NCBI RefSeq assembly: GCF_007679045.1
Contig: NZ_VEFS01000002.1
Coordinates: 1 to 64,000 of the forward strand
Reading direction: 5' to 3'
DNA: 64,000 nt
Source: Microbacterium sp. BH-3-3-3
Lineage (GTDB): Bacteria > Actinomycetota > Actinomycetes > Actinomycetales > Microbacteriaceae
Position 1 is the stretch's first letter. Each line of letters starts with the position of its first letter. Of the stretch, positions 1-11,168 are shown piece by piece. The notes under the pieces were generated by a model that saw nothing but the letters and a program-made list of their open reading frames with translations, did no database searches and was not told the DNA's origin. The position numbers and the translations under genes were made by a program.

Positions 1-52
1 CGATGGTACTGCAGGGGGGACCCTGTGGGAGAGTAGGACACCGCCGGACTTC
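1..52 (+). rRNA. rrf: 5S ribosomal RNA, 3' end (partial)
   Basis: The first ~52 bases match the conserved 3' part of actinobacterial 5S rRNA: GATGGTACTGCAGGGGGGAC near the start, followed by the GTGGGAGAGTAGGACACCGC segment. The 5' part lies outside the window. A strong hairpin follows directly, as expected for the end of an rrn operon. The exact 3' end is judged by similarity and could be off by a few bases. Confidence 0.9.
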
Positions 53-60
53 CTTTAAGT

Positions 61-94
61 CGAAATGGCCACCCAAAGCTGGGTGGCCATTTCG
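61..94 (+). terminator. rrn operon terminator hairpin
   Basis: A perfect 14-bp inverted repeat (CGAAATGGCCACCC and its complement) closes a 6-base loop immediately after the 5S rRNA. The T-rich tail is weak, which is usual in high-GC actinobacteria. Confidence 0.85.
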
Positions 95-129
95 CATTTA
101 CGGGTACTTTTACCCTGAGGAGGACAGTC

Positions 130-1950
130 ATGTCGACGGACGACGCGAACGATCGCAAGCGCAACGAAGGGCGCTCGGGCGACCGCGCGTCCGGACGTGG
201 ACAGTCCTCCGGCGGAGGGTCGGCTCCTCGAGGCGACCGTCCGTTCCGTCGTGATGGTGAGCGGCCCGTTCGTCGTGACGGTGACCGTCCGTTCCAGCGT
301 GACAGCGGAAGCCGTCCGCCGCGTGATGGCGATCGTCCGTTCCGTCGTGATGGCGATCGGCCCGTTCGTCGGGATGGCGATCGTCCGTTCCAGCGTGATG
401 GCGGGAGCCGTCCGCCGCGTGATGGCGATCGTCCGTTCCGTCGTGATGGTGATCGTCCCGTTCGTCGAGACGGTGATCGTCCCTTCCAGCGCGACAGCGG
501 GAGCCGTCCGCCGCGCGATGGCGATCGTCCGTTCCGTCGTGATGGTGATCGTCCCGTTCGTCGTGACGGCGATCGTCCCTTCCAGCGTGACGGTGGAAGC
601 CGTTTGCCGCGTGAGGGTGATCGTCCCGTTCGTCGTGACGGCGATCGTCCCTTCCAGCGTGACGGTGGAAGCCGTCCGCCGCGTGAGGGTGACCGTCCCG
701 TTCGTCGTGACGGCGACCGTCCGTATCAGCGTGATGGCGGGAGCCGTCCGCCCCGCGATGGTGATCGCCCCGTTCGTCGTGACGGCGACCGTCCCTTCCA
801 GCGTGACGGTGGAAGCCGTCCGCCGCGCGATGGTGACCGTCCCTTCCGCCGCGACGGTGACCGCCCGCAGCGCCGGGATGGCGACCGGCCGTTCCGGCAG
901 GACGGCGACCGGCCGTCGTACCGCGGCGGTGAGTCCCGCGGCTTCGGCGGTGGCGATCGCCGTCCCTCGCGCGACAGCCGCCCGGGTGCGGGAGCGCCGC
1001 GTCGCTTCGATCGCGATGACGCACGGGCCACGCGCCCGCCGCAGGACCAGCGCGAACGCGGACCCGAGCTGCCGGAAGACGTCACTGCGTACGACCTTCC
1101 GGGTGCGGCCCGCAATGAGCTGAAGACTCTCAGCAAGGACAACGCCGACAACGTCGCACGTCACCTCGCGATGGCGGCACGAGTGATCGACGAAGACCCG
1201 GCGCTGGCCCATGCGCACGCCCTCGCCGCGTCGCGCAGCGCCGGCCGTGTCGGCGTCGTGCGTGAGACCGTGGCGATCACGGCCTACGCCGTGGGCGACT
1301 TCGCACTCGCGCTGCGCGAACTTCGCACCCATCGCCGTATCACCGGCTCCGACGAGCAGCTGCCCCTCATCGTCGACAGCGAGCGCGGGGTCGGTCGTCC
1401 CGACCGTGCACTCGAGGAGGGACGCGCTGTCGATCGCTCCACCCTTTCGACGTCGGTGCGCGTGCAGCTGGCGATCGCGATGTCGGGCGCCCGCCTCGAC
1501 CTGGGCCAGGCGGATCGTGCGCTTCAGGAGCTCGAGATCCCCGAGGCCGACCCCGACCGTGCCTTCGAATGGAGCCCGGCGCTCTTCTCCGCCCGCGCCG
1601 CCGTGCTCGAGGAACTCGGTCGTCTCGACGAGGCCGCCGAGTGGGAACGACGCGCAGAGGTCGCCGCGGACGCGCTCGACGCCGCCGCAGGCGTGGCCGA
1701 CCGCGAGGTGATCGTGGTCGAGGAGATCGACCTGATCGACGACGAGGGCGGGGTGGAGGTGGCATCCGGTGTCATCCCCGTCGCCGACGATGAGGCTGCA
1801 TCCACCGACGACGTGGAGTCCGCCGACGAGGCCCAGCCCGCCGACGTGACCGAGCCCGACGTCGACACCGCTGACTCTGACGCTGACGGCACCGACGCGG
1901 ATGCCGCCGACTCCGACGCTGAGGACGACGAGGCGGAGGACGCCCGATGA
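130..1950 (+). CDS. Repeat-rich (RDGDRP) protein with C-terminal TPR-like region
   Basis: A 606-aa protein. After a polar N-terminus, residues ~36-270 are low-complexity repeats of RDGDRP, FRRDGDRP, FQRDGGSRP type: highly charged, probably disordered, and possibly nucleic-acid binding (inference). Residues ~310-540 are alpha-helical and TPR-like, consistent with the TPR protein Rv1691 at the same syntenic position. The last ~70 residues are very acidic (Asp/Glu/Ala). A GAGGAGGA ribosome site precedes the ATG and a TACTTT -10-like box lies at 105-110. Its stop overlaps the next start (ATGA). Relatives are often labelled 'primosomal protein', which I see no basis for. Function unknown. Confidence 0.85.
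   Translation: MSTDDANDRKRNEGRSGDRASGRGQSSGGGSAPRGDRPFRRDGERPVRRDGDRPFQRDSGSRPPRDGDRPFRRDGDRPVRRDGDRPFQRDGGSRPPRDGDRPFRRDGDRPVRRDGDRPFQRDSGSRPPRDGDRPFRRDGDRPVRRDGDRPFQRDGGSRLPREGDRPVRRDGDRPFQRDGGSRPPREGDRPVRRDGDRPYQRDGGSRPPRDGDRPVRRDGDRPFQRDGGSRPPRDGDRPFRRDGDRPQRRDGDRPFRQDGDRPSYRGGESRGFGGGDRRPSRDSRPGAGAPRRFDRDDARATRPPQDQRERGPELPEDVTAYDLPGAARNELKTLSKDNADNVARHLAMAARVIDEDPALAHAHALAASRSAGRVGVVRETVAITAYAVGDFALALRELRTHRRITGSDEQLPLIVDSERGVGRPDRALEEGRAVDRSTLSTSVRVQLAIAMSGARLDLGQADRALQELEIPEADPDRAFEWSPALFSARAAVLEELGRLDEAAEWERRAEVAADALDAAAGVADREVIVVEEIDLIDDEGGVEVASGVIPVADDEAASTDDVESADEAQPADVTEPDVDTADSDADGTDADAADSDAEDDEAEDAR
230..930 (+). repeat. In-frame coding tandem repeats (RDGDRPxxR units)
   Basis: Degenerate 24-bp and ~96-bp units with motifs such as CGTGATGGCGATCGTCCGTT recur more than 20 times. 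All lengths keep the reading frame. The repetition leaves several other frames open on both strands, so overlapping open frames here are by-products. Copy number is likely to vary between strains (inference). Confidence 0.85.
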
Positions 1951-2984
1951 TCTTCGGGCGCGGCAAAGCCGACCCGACGCCGCTTGACGGAGTCGACGTC
2001 GTGCTCGCCGACCTCGACGGTGTCGTGTACGCAGGGCCGGGAGCACTGCCGCACGCCGTCGACAGCCTGAACCGCGCCCAGCAGGAGGGGCGCCGCCTCG
2101 GGTACATCACCAACAACGCATCGCGCACCGACGCGTCGGTCGCGGAGCACCTGACCTCGCTCGGTCTGCACGTGACGCCCTCCGATGTCACCACGAGCCC
2201 GCAGGCGGCGATGCGCCTCATGCGCGACCTCGTGCCGGCGGGGTCGACTCTGCTGGTCATCGGTGGCGAGGGACTCGTCGTCGAGGTGGAGAAGGCGGGG
2301 TTCGTCGTCACGCGCAGCGCCGACGACTCTCCCGCTGCCGTGGTGCAGGGGTTCTCTCCGGAGGTGGGATGGGCGCAGCTCGCCGAAGCGGCCTACGCCC
2401 TGGCGACGCCCATCGAAGAGGGCGGGATCCCCTGGGTCGCGACCAACACCGACTGGACCATCCCGCAGGCGCGCGGGATCGCGCCGGGAAACGGCACGCT
2501 CGTGTCTGCGGTGCACACCGCCGTCGGTCGCCTCGCGACCATCGCCGGCAAGCCCGAGCGCCCGATCTTCGACGAGGCCGTCACGCGCACGGGAGCCGAG
2601 AGCCCGCTCTTCATCGGCGACCGACTGGACACCGACATCCAGGGTGCGCTGACGGCCGAGATGAAGTCGCTGCTCGTGCTCACCGGCATCGATCGCCCCA
2701 AGCAGGTGCTCGCCGCACCGCCCTCGCAGCGGCCGGACTACATCGTGGAGGACCTCCGTCAGCTCTTCGAGCCGTATCCCGCGACCGTCGTCAAGGGCGA
2801 GCGCACCCGCGTCGGTGATGCGATCGTCGAGATCGACGGGGTCGACCTGCGCATCGTGTCGGCGGGGGACCGTCAGATCGATCTGCTGCGCGCCGGTGCC
2901 GCGGCCATCTGGAACTCCGGTCGCGCGATCTTCGGCTTCCGCGTTCCGGAGCGACTTTACGCCGACCCGTTCCGCGTGCGCTGA
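1947..2984 (+). CDS. HAD-IIA family (NagD-like) sugar phosphatase
   Basis: A 345-aa HAD hydrolase. The nucleophile motif DLDGVVYAG is near residue 24, a TNNAS motif II near residue 55, and the metal-binding motif IGDRLDTDIQGA near residue 220. This order and the C2-type cap fit the NagD/4-nitrophenyl-phosphatase group, which act on small phosphorylated metabolites; the natural substrate is unknown. It is the positional match of Rv1692, which has been reported to act on glycerol phosphate. It overlaps the upstream gene by 4 bases, so translation is probably coupled. Confidence 0.85.
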   Translation: MIFGRGKADPTPLDGVDVVLADLDGVVYAGPGALPHAVDSLNRAQQEGRRLGYITNNASRTDASVAEHLTSLGLHVTPSDVTTSPQAAMRLMRDLVPAGSTLLVIGGEGLVVEVEKAGFVVTRSADDSPAAVVQGFSPEVGWAQLAEAAYALATPIEEGGIPWVATNTDWTIPQARGIAPGNGTLVSAVHTAVGRLATIAGKPERPIFDEAVTRTGAESPLFIGDRLDTDIQGALTAEMKSLLVLTGIDRPKQVLAAPPSQRPDYIVEDLRQLFEPYPATVVKGERTRVGDAIVEIDGVDLRIVSAGDRQIDLLRAGAAAIWNSGRAIFGFRVPERLYADPFRVR

Positions 2985-3003
2985 CCTCGGTAGCATGGCA
3001 TCC

Positions 3004-3168
3004 ATGTCGGACACCGCCCCGGATGCCGCTCCCGAGCTGATCGATCGGCTGCGTCTCATCGAAGAGCAGCCTCTCGACATGCGCGCGCAGGCCTTCGCCG
3101 CGCTGCACGACGAGCTCGCCCGCCGCCTGGAATCCGCTCCGAGCGACCCGTCGGCGTCGCGACCGTGA
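3004..3168 (+). CDS. Small conserved protein between HAD phosphatase and tlyA
   Basis: A 54-aa acidic, helical protein beginning MSDTAPDAAPELIDRLRLIE. An in-frame ATG nine bases upstream (2995) could also serve. A small ORF at this place is conserved in actinobacteria (Rv1693 in M. tuberculosis). Its stop overlaps the GTG of tlyA. Function unknown; its conserved position suggests a real gene rather than chance. Confidence 0.7.
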   Translation: MSDTAPDAAPELIDRLRLIEEQPLDMRAQAFAALHDELARRLESAPSDPSASRP

Positions 3169-3965
3169 CGGCGCGCCTCGACGCCGAGCTCGCTTCGCGC
3201 GGTCTCGCGCGCTCCCGGTCGCACGCCGCCCAGCTCATCGCCGGCGGCCTCGTCACCGTCGACGGCCGCGCAGTGGTGAAAGCCTCGGCGCCCGTGGGAG
3301 AAGACAGCGAGATCGTCGTCGCCGGCACCGACCACTACGTCAGTCGCGGTGCGCACAAGCTCCTCGCGGCTCTCGACGCCTTCTCCCTCGAGGTCGAGGG
3401 CTCCGTTGCGCTCGACATGGGCGCATCGACAGGCGGATTCACGCAGGTCCTGCGGGAGCGAGGCGCTCGTCCCGTCCTCTCCGTCGACGTCGGGCACGGG
3501 CAGTTGTCCACAGTCGTGGCATCCGACCCCGACGTGGTGTCGGTAGAGGGGTATAACGTGCGGTTCATGACCGCCGAGAACCTCGCCGCCGCCACGCGCG
3601 TCGCCGAGCGCCCCCGCGTGGTGACCGGTGATCTGTCCTTCATCTCGCTGCACCACGTGCTTCCCGCGGTCGTGGCGACGGCCGCGCCCGACGCCGACGT
3701 CGTGCTGCTCATCAAGCCGCAGTTCGAAGTCGGCCGCACCGCGGTGAAGGGAGGTCTGGTGACCGATCCGGCGCTGCGCTCCGACGCGGTGCACGGAGTG
3801 CTCTGGGCGGCGTGGGACGCCGGACTCCGCACGGCAGGACTCGTCGCCTCGCCGATCGTGGGAACGCACGGCAACCAGGAGTACGTCGCGTGGTTCTCGG
3901 CCGCACAGGGCACCGACCCCTCACAATGGGAGAGCACCGTGACCCGACTGACCGGAAGCCGATGA
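3165..3965 (+). CDS. tlyA: TlyA family rRNA (cytidine-2'-O)-methyltransferase
   Basis: A 266-aa protein with an N-terminal S4 RNA-binding domain (residues ~3-60, RLDAELASRGLARSRSHAAQ) followed by a FtsJ-like SAM methyltransferase domain with the SAM loop LDMGASTGGFTQVL near residue 86. TlyA enzymes methylate C1409 of 16S and C1920 of 23S rRNA and confer sensitivity to capreomycin. The GTG start overlaps the preceding stop; the stop overlaps nadK (ATGA). Confidence 0.92.
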   Translation: MTARLDAELASRGLARSRSHAAQLIAGGLVTVDGRAVVKASAPVGEDSEIVVAGTDHYVSRGAHKLLAALDAFSLEVEGSVALDMGASTGGFTQVLRERGARPVLSVDVGHGQLSTVVASDPDVVSVEGYNVRFMTAENLAAATRVAERPRVVTGDLSFISLHHVLPAVVATAAPDADVVLLIKPQFEVGRTAVKGGLVTDPALRSDAVHGVLWAAWDAGLRTAGLVASPIVGTHGNQEYVAWFSAAQGTDPSQWESTVTRLTGSR

Positions 3966-4882
3966 CCCCCAGCGATCGCCGTATCCTCCTCGTCGTCCAC
4001 GCGCGCCGTGACGACACCGTCCACGCCGCCGAACGCATCCTCACCGCCGTGCGGGCCGCAGGGGCGACGCCGGTGGTGTCGGCCGAGGACCGCCCCGAAC
4101 TCGCCGACCGCCTCTCGCTCGACGGCGTCGCCACGCTCGGTGAAGACGTGAGCATCGACGACGTCGAGCTGGCGATCGTGCTCGGCGGCGACGGAACGAT
4201 CCTGCGGGCGGCCGAGATGGTCCGCGGCGGGACCGCCCCGATCCTCGGCATCAACATGGGCCACGTCGGCTTCCTCGCCGAGATCGAGCGCGACGACATG
4301 GATGACGCGGTGCATCGAGTGATCGCGCGCGACTACTCGGTCGAAGAGCGGTTAGCCCTCGCGGTGCGCGTGCTCGACGCCGACGACGAGGTCATCTTCG
4401 AGACGTGGGCGCTGAACGAGGCGACCGTCGAGAAGGCCAGCCGGGAGCGCATGCTCGAGGTCGTCATGGAGGTCGACGGCCGACCGCTGTCGTCGTTCGG
4501 CTGCGACGGCATCGTCGTCGCATCGCCGACCGGATCGACGGCCTACAACTTCTCGGCGGGCGGCCCGGTCATCTGGCCCACGGTCGAGGCGATCGCCGTC
4601 GTCCCGCTCTCGGCCCATGCACTGTTCGCCCGGCCGCTGGTCGTGAGCCCCGACGCGATGGTGGCGGTCGAGGTGCTCGAGCGCACGAGCGGCAGTGGCA
4701 TCCTGTGGTGCGACGGGCGACGCTCGCACGAGCTTCCCCCGGGCGCGCGCGTGATGGTGCGCCGCTCCTCGCGTCCGGTGCGTCTCGCCCGTCTGCACCC
4801 CGCCGCGTTCACCGACCGGCTCGTCCGCAAGTTCCGCCTCCCCGTCACCGGGTGGCGCGGAATGGCCGGAGGCGTTTCGTGA
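3962..4882 (+). CDS. nadK: NAD kinase
   Basis: A 306-aa protein with the diagnostic GGDGT motif at residues 75-79 and the conserved NE.....K, DGI and GSTAYNFSAGGP segments of NAD kinases. It makes NADP from NAD and ATP or polyphosphate. The chosen ATG overlaps the tlyA stop; the frame is open ~50 codons further upstream but that would run inside tlyA. Same position as ppnK (Rv1695). Confidence 0.93.
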   Translation: MTPSDRRILLVVHARRDDTVHAAERILTAVRAAGATPVVSAEDRPELADRLSLDGVATLGEDVSIDDVELAIVLGGDGTILRAAEMVRGGTAPILGINMGHVGFLAEIERDDMDDAVHRVIARDYSVEERLALAVRVLDADDEVIFETWALNEATVEKASRERMLEVVMEVDGRPLSSFGCDGIVVASPTGSTAYNFSAGGPVIWPTVEAIAVVPLSAHALFARPLVVSPDAMVAVEVLERTSGSGILWCDGRRSHELPPGARVMVRRSSRPVRLARLHPAAFTDRLVRKFRLPVTGWRGMAGGVS

Positions 4883-6573
4883 TCGAGGAGATGCGTCTGC
4901 GCGACCTCGGCGTGATCGCCGATGCGACCCTGCCCATCGGCCGCGGCTTCACCGCGATCACCGGTGAGACGGGCGCGGGCAAGACGATGGTCGTGACGGG
5001 TCTCGGTCTGCTGTTGGGGGCCCGCGCCGACTCCGGCGCCGTGCGCTCCGGCGCGGCTCAGGCCGCCGTCGAAGGCGTGTGGCTCGTGCCCGAGAACGGC
5101 CCCGTCGCGGCGCGCGTGCGCGAAGCCGGAGGCGATGTCGAGCCGGTCGGCAGCGGCGACGCCGAGCTCTACCTCGGGCGCACCGTTTCGAGCGAAGGGC
5201 GCGGTCGCGCCACGGTCGGCGGCCGCACGGCTCCCGCCGGTGTCCTGGCCGATCTCGCCGACGATCTCGTGGTGGTGCACGGCCAGTCGGACCAGCTGCG
5301 GCTGCGTTCGGCGTCGGCCCAGCGCGATGCCCTCGATCGCTTCGGAGGCGAAGCGGTGACGGCCGCGCGCTCCGCCTATCGCGCGGCTTTCGACGAGTGG
5401 CGCGGCCTCGATGCCGAACTGACGACGCTCACGACGGACCGCGACGAACGCGCGCGCGAAGCGGAGCGGTTGCGTGCCGCGATCACCGAGATCGAAGCGA
5501 TCGCCCCGCAGCCCGGCGAAGAGGACGAACTGGCCAAGCGTGCCGAGCGCCTCGCGAACGCCGAAGAGCTGCGGATCGCCGCGGTCACCGCGCACGCCGC
5601 CCTGTCGAACGACGACGGTTCCCCCGACGTCGTGACCCTGCTCGCCGAAGCCCGTCGCGCGCTCGAGCGCATCGCCGCCAGCGACGACGACCTCGCCGCG
5701 ATCGCCGAGCAGGTCGCCGAACTCGGTTACCGCGCGACGGACGCCTCGGTCGCGCTGTCGGGGTACCTCGCCGACCTCGACGAATCGGGTCCGCACGAAT
5801 TGGCAGCCGTCGATGAGCGTCGCGGGGTTCTCGCCGCGCTCGTGCGCGCGCACGGCTCGGTCGATGCCGCGATCGGCCTGTTGGAGACGGGATCCGCCCG
5901 CCTCGTCGAGCTCGACGACGACGGAGACCGCCTCGAGAGACTCGCGGCGCAGCGCGACGCCGCCGCCGCCGAGCTCGACACCGCGGCCGCCGCCCTCACC
6001 GCCGCTCGAGAAGACGCTGCTCTCCGCCTCGGCTCGCTCGTCACCGAAGAGCTGCACGCGCTGGCCCTGCCCGACGCCACGCTCACCGTCCAGGTAAGCC
6101 CGGCCGCTCCCGCCGCCCATGGGCGTGATGAGGTGTCGATTCTGCTCGCCCCGCATCCGGGCGCGGATCCGCGACCGGTGTCACGGGGTGCGTCCGGTGG
6201 CGAACTCAGCAGGGTGATGCTGGCGATCGAGGTCGTGATCGCGGGGGTCGACCCCGTTCCGACCTTCGTGTTCGACGAGGTCGACGCGGGCATCGGAGGG
6301 GCTGCGGCCATCGAGGTCGGACGCCGTCTGGCGCGTCTCGCGGAGTCGTCGCAGGTGATCGCGGTCACCCACCTCGCGCAGGTCGCCGCGTTCGCCGGCA
6401 ACCACCTCAGCGTGGTGAAGGCGAACGACGGGTCGGTCACGGCGTCGAGCGTCCGCCGCCTCGACGGTGCGGAGCGCGAAGCGGAGATGGCACGTCTGCT
6501 CTCCGGACTGAGCGACTCCGACGCCGCGTTGACCCACGCCCGCGAGCTGCTGGAGACCGGGCGATCGCGATGA
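4879..6573 (+). CDS. recN: DNA repair protein RecN
   Basis: A 564-aa SMC-like ATPase. Walker A GETGAGKT is at residues 29-36. The middle is coiled-coil (residues ~150-370, rich in ALA/GLU heptads), and the C-terminal half carries the signature SRGASGGELSRVMLAIE and Walker B FVFDEVDAGIGG. It acts in double-strand break repair. The GTG start overlaps the nadK stop; an internal ATG lies four codons later. The gene is directly coupled to the next one (ATGA). Confidence 0.93.
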   Translation: MIEEMRLRDLGVIADATLPIGRGFTAITGETGAGKTMVVTGLGLLLGARADSGAVRSGAAQAAVEGVWLVPENGPVAARVREAGGDVEPVGSGDAELYLGRTVSSEGRGRATVGGRTAPAGVLADLADDLVVVHGQSDQLRLRSASAQRDALDRFGGEAVTAARSAYRAAFDEWRGLDAELTTLTTDRDERAREAERLRAAITEIEAIAPQPGEEDELAKRAERLANAEELRIAAVTAHAALSNDDGSPDVVTLLAEARRALERIAASDDDLAAIAEQVAELGYRATDASVALSGYLADLDESGPHELAAVDERRGVLAALVRAHGSVDAAIGLLETGSARLVELDDDGDRLERLAAQRDAAAAELDTAAAALTAAREDAALRLGSLVTEELHALALPDATLTVQVSPAAPAAHGRDEVSILLAPHPGADPRPVSRGASGGELSRVMLAIEVVIAGVDPVPTFVFDEVDAGIGGAAAIEVGRRLARLAESSQVIAVTHLAQVAAFAGNHLSVVKANDGSVTASSVRRLDGAEREAEMARLLSGLSDSDAALTHARELLETGRSR

Positions 6574-9431
6574 CCGACGCCCCCGACGACGCGAGACAGG
6601 CGCCGCCGGAGGCGACGCTCGTTCCCGCACCCCAGCACACGCCGCTCTGGCTCGCGCTGTCGCGGCTGCTGGAACGACTCGAGGCATGGCTGCGGTCGCA
6701 CGGCGGCCATCGGCTGCGCACCGGCATCCGCGTGTTCTGGGCGGCGGTGACCGCGCTCGGGATCCTGCTCCTGGTCGGACCGGTCCTGAACGCCCCGCTG
6801 ACCTTCGATGACATCACCTCGTCGGCGAAGGATGCGACCAGCACGTGGTTCGCGAAGGACTTCTCGGCTGAGTACGTGGTCGTTCGCGACGACGAAGGGC
6901 GGCTGGTCGCCCAGGTAGAGGAACGCTTCACGGCGGTGTTCCCCGACGACGTCGACGAGCACGCGATCGAGCGTGTCGTCGCCTCCCAGTACGAGGGGCA
7001 TGATCTGCGTCCGCGGCTGCGCGAGGCGAGGCTCGACGATGCGATCGTCGAGGCGCGCACGAGCGCCGGCCCCACCCGCACGACCTACACGATCGACGCC
7101 GGCGAGCGGCTCACCGGCACCCATGACGTCGTGCTCAGCTACGAAATGCGCGACCTCGCCTACGACGACAGCGATCCGTCGTCGCAGCAGTCGTATCAGG
7201 TGCTCGAGTGGGACGTGTTCGGGCCGGACTGGCCGCGCGGGGTCGCGGGGAGTTCTCTGCGCGTGAGCGTGCCGCGCGACCTCGCCGCGACCTACGCCCG
7301 TCAGCCCACATCGGGGATCGCCTGGCTGCTGGTGAGCGGGTCGACGACGTTGGAGCCGGAGGACGCGGCATCCGACCCCCTCGTGTACGAGGTCTCGAAC
7401 GACCAGAACATCCCGCCCCACGGCTCGTTCTGGTTCACCCTGCGCTTCGCGCCCGGGACGCTCGCCATGCCGGGGCCCTCGCCTCTGTTCTACCTGCAGG
7501 CCTACGGTCCGTTCGTCCCGCTGCTGCTGCTCGCGGTGGGCGTGCTGTTCGCGCTCGCGGCGCGAGCCGTCGCGTGGGGAGATGCGCGCGGGCGCGCGTG
7601 GTTCGTGCCCGAGTCGCAGCGCCGCAGAGGCAGCTCGGTGGCACTCGACGCGCGCCTGTGGGGAGCGCGCCGGACGGCAGCGCTCGCCGAAGCCCTCGAG
7701 GCGTGGCGCCGCTCGCCGGAAGACCCGCGGCTGACGCGGCGTCTCGCGCGAGCGGGCTATCGCGCGGGACGCTGGGGCGATCTCGTTCCGGCGGGTCGGG
7801 CGTTCCACTTCTCGCCCGCGTGGCGCGCGCAGTTCGACGACGGTCTGCGGCGGGTTCCGCGGGGGTTCGTGCGCGACGCCTTCCTCGGCGGGGCGATCGC
7901 GCTGACCGCCCTGCAGTTCGGGCTCGCCCGGCAGCTGTCGCATCAACGCGCGCTGACGCTCGAGTGGTGGCCGCCGGTGGCCGCCGTGGCAGGAGCGATC
8001 CTCGCCGTCGCCGTCATCGCGATCGCACTGAGCGCCCGTCCGCTGACCCGCGAGGGCGCCCTCGCGCGCGAACACCTGCTCGGCCAGCGCCTGCACCTCG
8101 ATCAGACGCTGGCCGCGGAGCGGGCGACGCTACGCTCGGTCGATCTGCCCTACGTGGTGATGTTCGCGCGTCCGCGGGCAGCCGGCCGCCTCGTCCGAAA
8201 CCTGTTGGCCCGAGAAGGCATCGGCCGACGAGCCGGAGCCGGTCCGACGTTCTTCGGCGCGGGTCGGCTCGGCGTGCGCTTCGCGGCGGTCGCCGTGGTG
8301 GGCGGAGCCGTCGCGCTCGCGTTCCTGACGGCGTCGCCGACGAGCCCGCCGCCCGACCAGAGCGACGTGCTCGACGATCTCGACGGGTCGTACGGCGTCG
8401 CCGTCACCGACGCCCGGTTCGACGCCACGCTCGTCCGCTCGGACGACGGCTCCGCGCGTCTCGACGTGGTGGAGCGCCTGCGGGCGGACGTCGCGGCGCA
8501 TCTGCGCGCCGTGCCTCAGGTCACGCGCGCGTGGCGCGACGTGGTCGACGGCCACGACCAGGGGCTGCGCGTGCAGGAGATCACCGTCGACGGTCGAGCG
8601 GTGCCCTTCGAGCAGACGCGACGGATGGGGTACGCGGTCGTGCAGAGCCGGTTGCCCGACGACTGGGAGGGCGAGCACGACGTCGAGGTCCGATACACGC
8701 TCGATCGACCGGTGGTGGCGGCGCAGGCCGACGGGGCAGCCGTCGAGGAACTCACGTGGACGGCGCTGATGCCCCGGTGGACGTGGACGTGGCAGCTCCC
8801 CGATCTCGAGACCGAGCGACTGCGGATGAGCCTGACCCTCTCGGACGAACTCGCCGACAGCCTCACCGACGGCTCGGGATGGCTCGACGGGACCCCGAAC
8901 CGACCCGACGAGCCGCCGATCCCGTTCGGCGACACGCTGCAACGCGGTGACCAGGCGGTGGTGGCGTTCGACGAGAACGTCGACGACGAGTACGAGTCCG
9001 ACAGTCTGTGGCCGGACGGCTACGGCGGCGTGCAGCTCCGCTTCGCGGAGGGGACGTTCGCCGCGTCTCCCGCACCGGGGATCGGCCATGCGCTGTGGAT
9101 CGGTCTGCCCTGGGCGCTCGGGCCGGTCCTGGGATTGCTCGCGGTGGTGCTGGGACTGGTCGGAAGCCTCGCGCGCGGCCGGATCGGTGTGCAACGCGAC
9201 CTCGCACGATGGATGCCGCCCAGCCTGACGATCGCGCAGATGTTCCTCGTGGGCTGGGCCGCGGGGGAGGCGTCCGACGACGACCCGATCCTGCCTGTGG
9301 TGCTCGTTCCGCTCGTCGTGTCGATCGTCGTGGGGGTCTTCGCGTTCATCCGGACGCGCCGCACCTCCGCGCCGGGCGAGCGCCCTCGGCATCCGGCACG
9401 CCCGAGACGCAAGAGTGCGGCGACGCGCTGA
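6570..9431 (+). CDS. DUF2207-type membrane protein with internal duplication
   Basis: A 953-aa membrane protein. One helix near residues 50-72 is followed by an extracytoplasmic DUF2207-like domain (~80-270, including DITSSAKDATSTW). A helix follows near ~310, then a cytosolic stretch, paired helices near ~445 and ~475, another helix near ~575, a second DUF2207-like domain (~595-770, starting DDLDGSYGVAVTDARFDATL) and helices near ~850, ~885 and ~915. The two extracytoplasmic domains look like an ancient duplication. DUF2207 proteins have no assigned function. Coupled to recN by ATGA. In mycobacteria and corynebacteria this slot holds SteA/SteB. Confidence 0.75.
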   Translation: MTDAPDDARQAPPEATLVPAPQHTPLWLALSRLLERLEAWLRSHGGHRLRTGIRVFWAAVTALGILLLVGPVLNAPLTFDDITSSAKDATSTWFAKDFSAEYVVVRDDEGRLVAQVEERFTAVFPDDVDEHAIERVVASQYEGHDLRPRLREARLDDAIVEARTSAGPTRTTYTIDAGERLTGTHDVVLSYEMRDLAYDDSDPSSQQSYQVLEWDVFGPDWPRGVAGSSLRVSVPRDLAATYARQPTSGIAWLLVSGSTTLEPEDAASDPLVYEVSNDQNIPPHGSFWFTLRFAPGTLAMPGPSPLFYLQAYGPFVPLLLLAVGVLFALAARAVAWGDARGRAWFVPESQRRRGSSVALDARLWGARRTAALAEALEAWRRSPEDPRLTRRLARAGYRAGRWGDLVPAGRAFHFSPAWRAQFDDGLRRVPRGFVRDAFLGGAIALTALQFGLARQLSHQRALTLEWWPPVAAVAGAILAVAVIAIALSARPLTREGALAREHLLGQRLHLDQTLAAERATLRSVDLPYVVMFARPRAAGRLVRNLLAREGIGRRAGAGPTFFGAGRLGVRFAAVAVVGGAVALAFLTASPTSPPPDQSDVLDDLDGSYGVAVTDARFDATLVRSDDGSARLDVVERLRADVAAHLRAVPQVTRAWRDVVDGHDQGLRVQEITVDGRAVPFEQTRRMGYAVVQSRLPDDWEGEHDVEVRYTLDRPVVAAQADGAAVEELTWTALMPRWTWTWQLPDLETERLRMSLTLSDELADSLTDGSGWLDGTPNRPDEPPIPFGDTLQRGDQAVVAFDENVDDEYESDSLWPDGYGGVQLRFAEGTFAASPAPGIGHALWIGLPWALGPVLGLLAVVLGLVGSLARGRIGVQRDLARWMPPSLTIAQMFLVGWAAGEASDDDPILPVVLVPLVVSIVVGVFAFIRTRRTSAPGERPRHPARPRRKSAATR

Positions 9432-9448
9432 CCAGTTCTCACCACTGA

Positions 9449-11167
<1,719 letters not shown>

Positions 11168-11168
11168 C

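Noticed and set aside
55..2046. Very long minus-strand open frame opposite the first gene, and others on both strands there
   Set aside because: They arise because the coding repeats have unit lengths divisible by three, leaving all frames open. Their composition is not protein-like and they have no ribosome sites.
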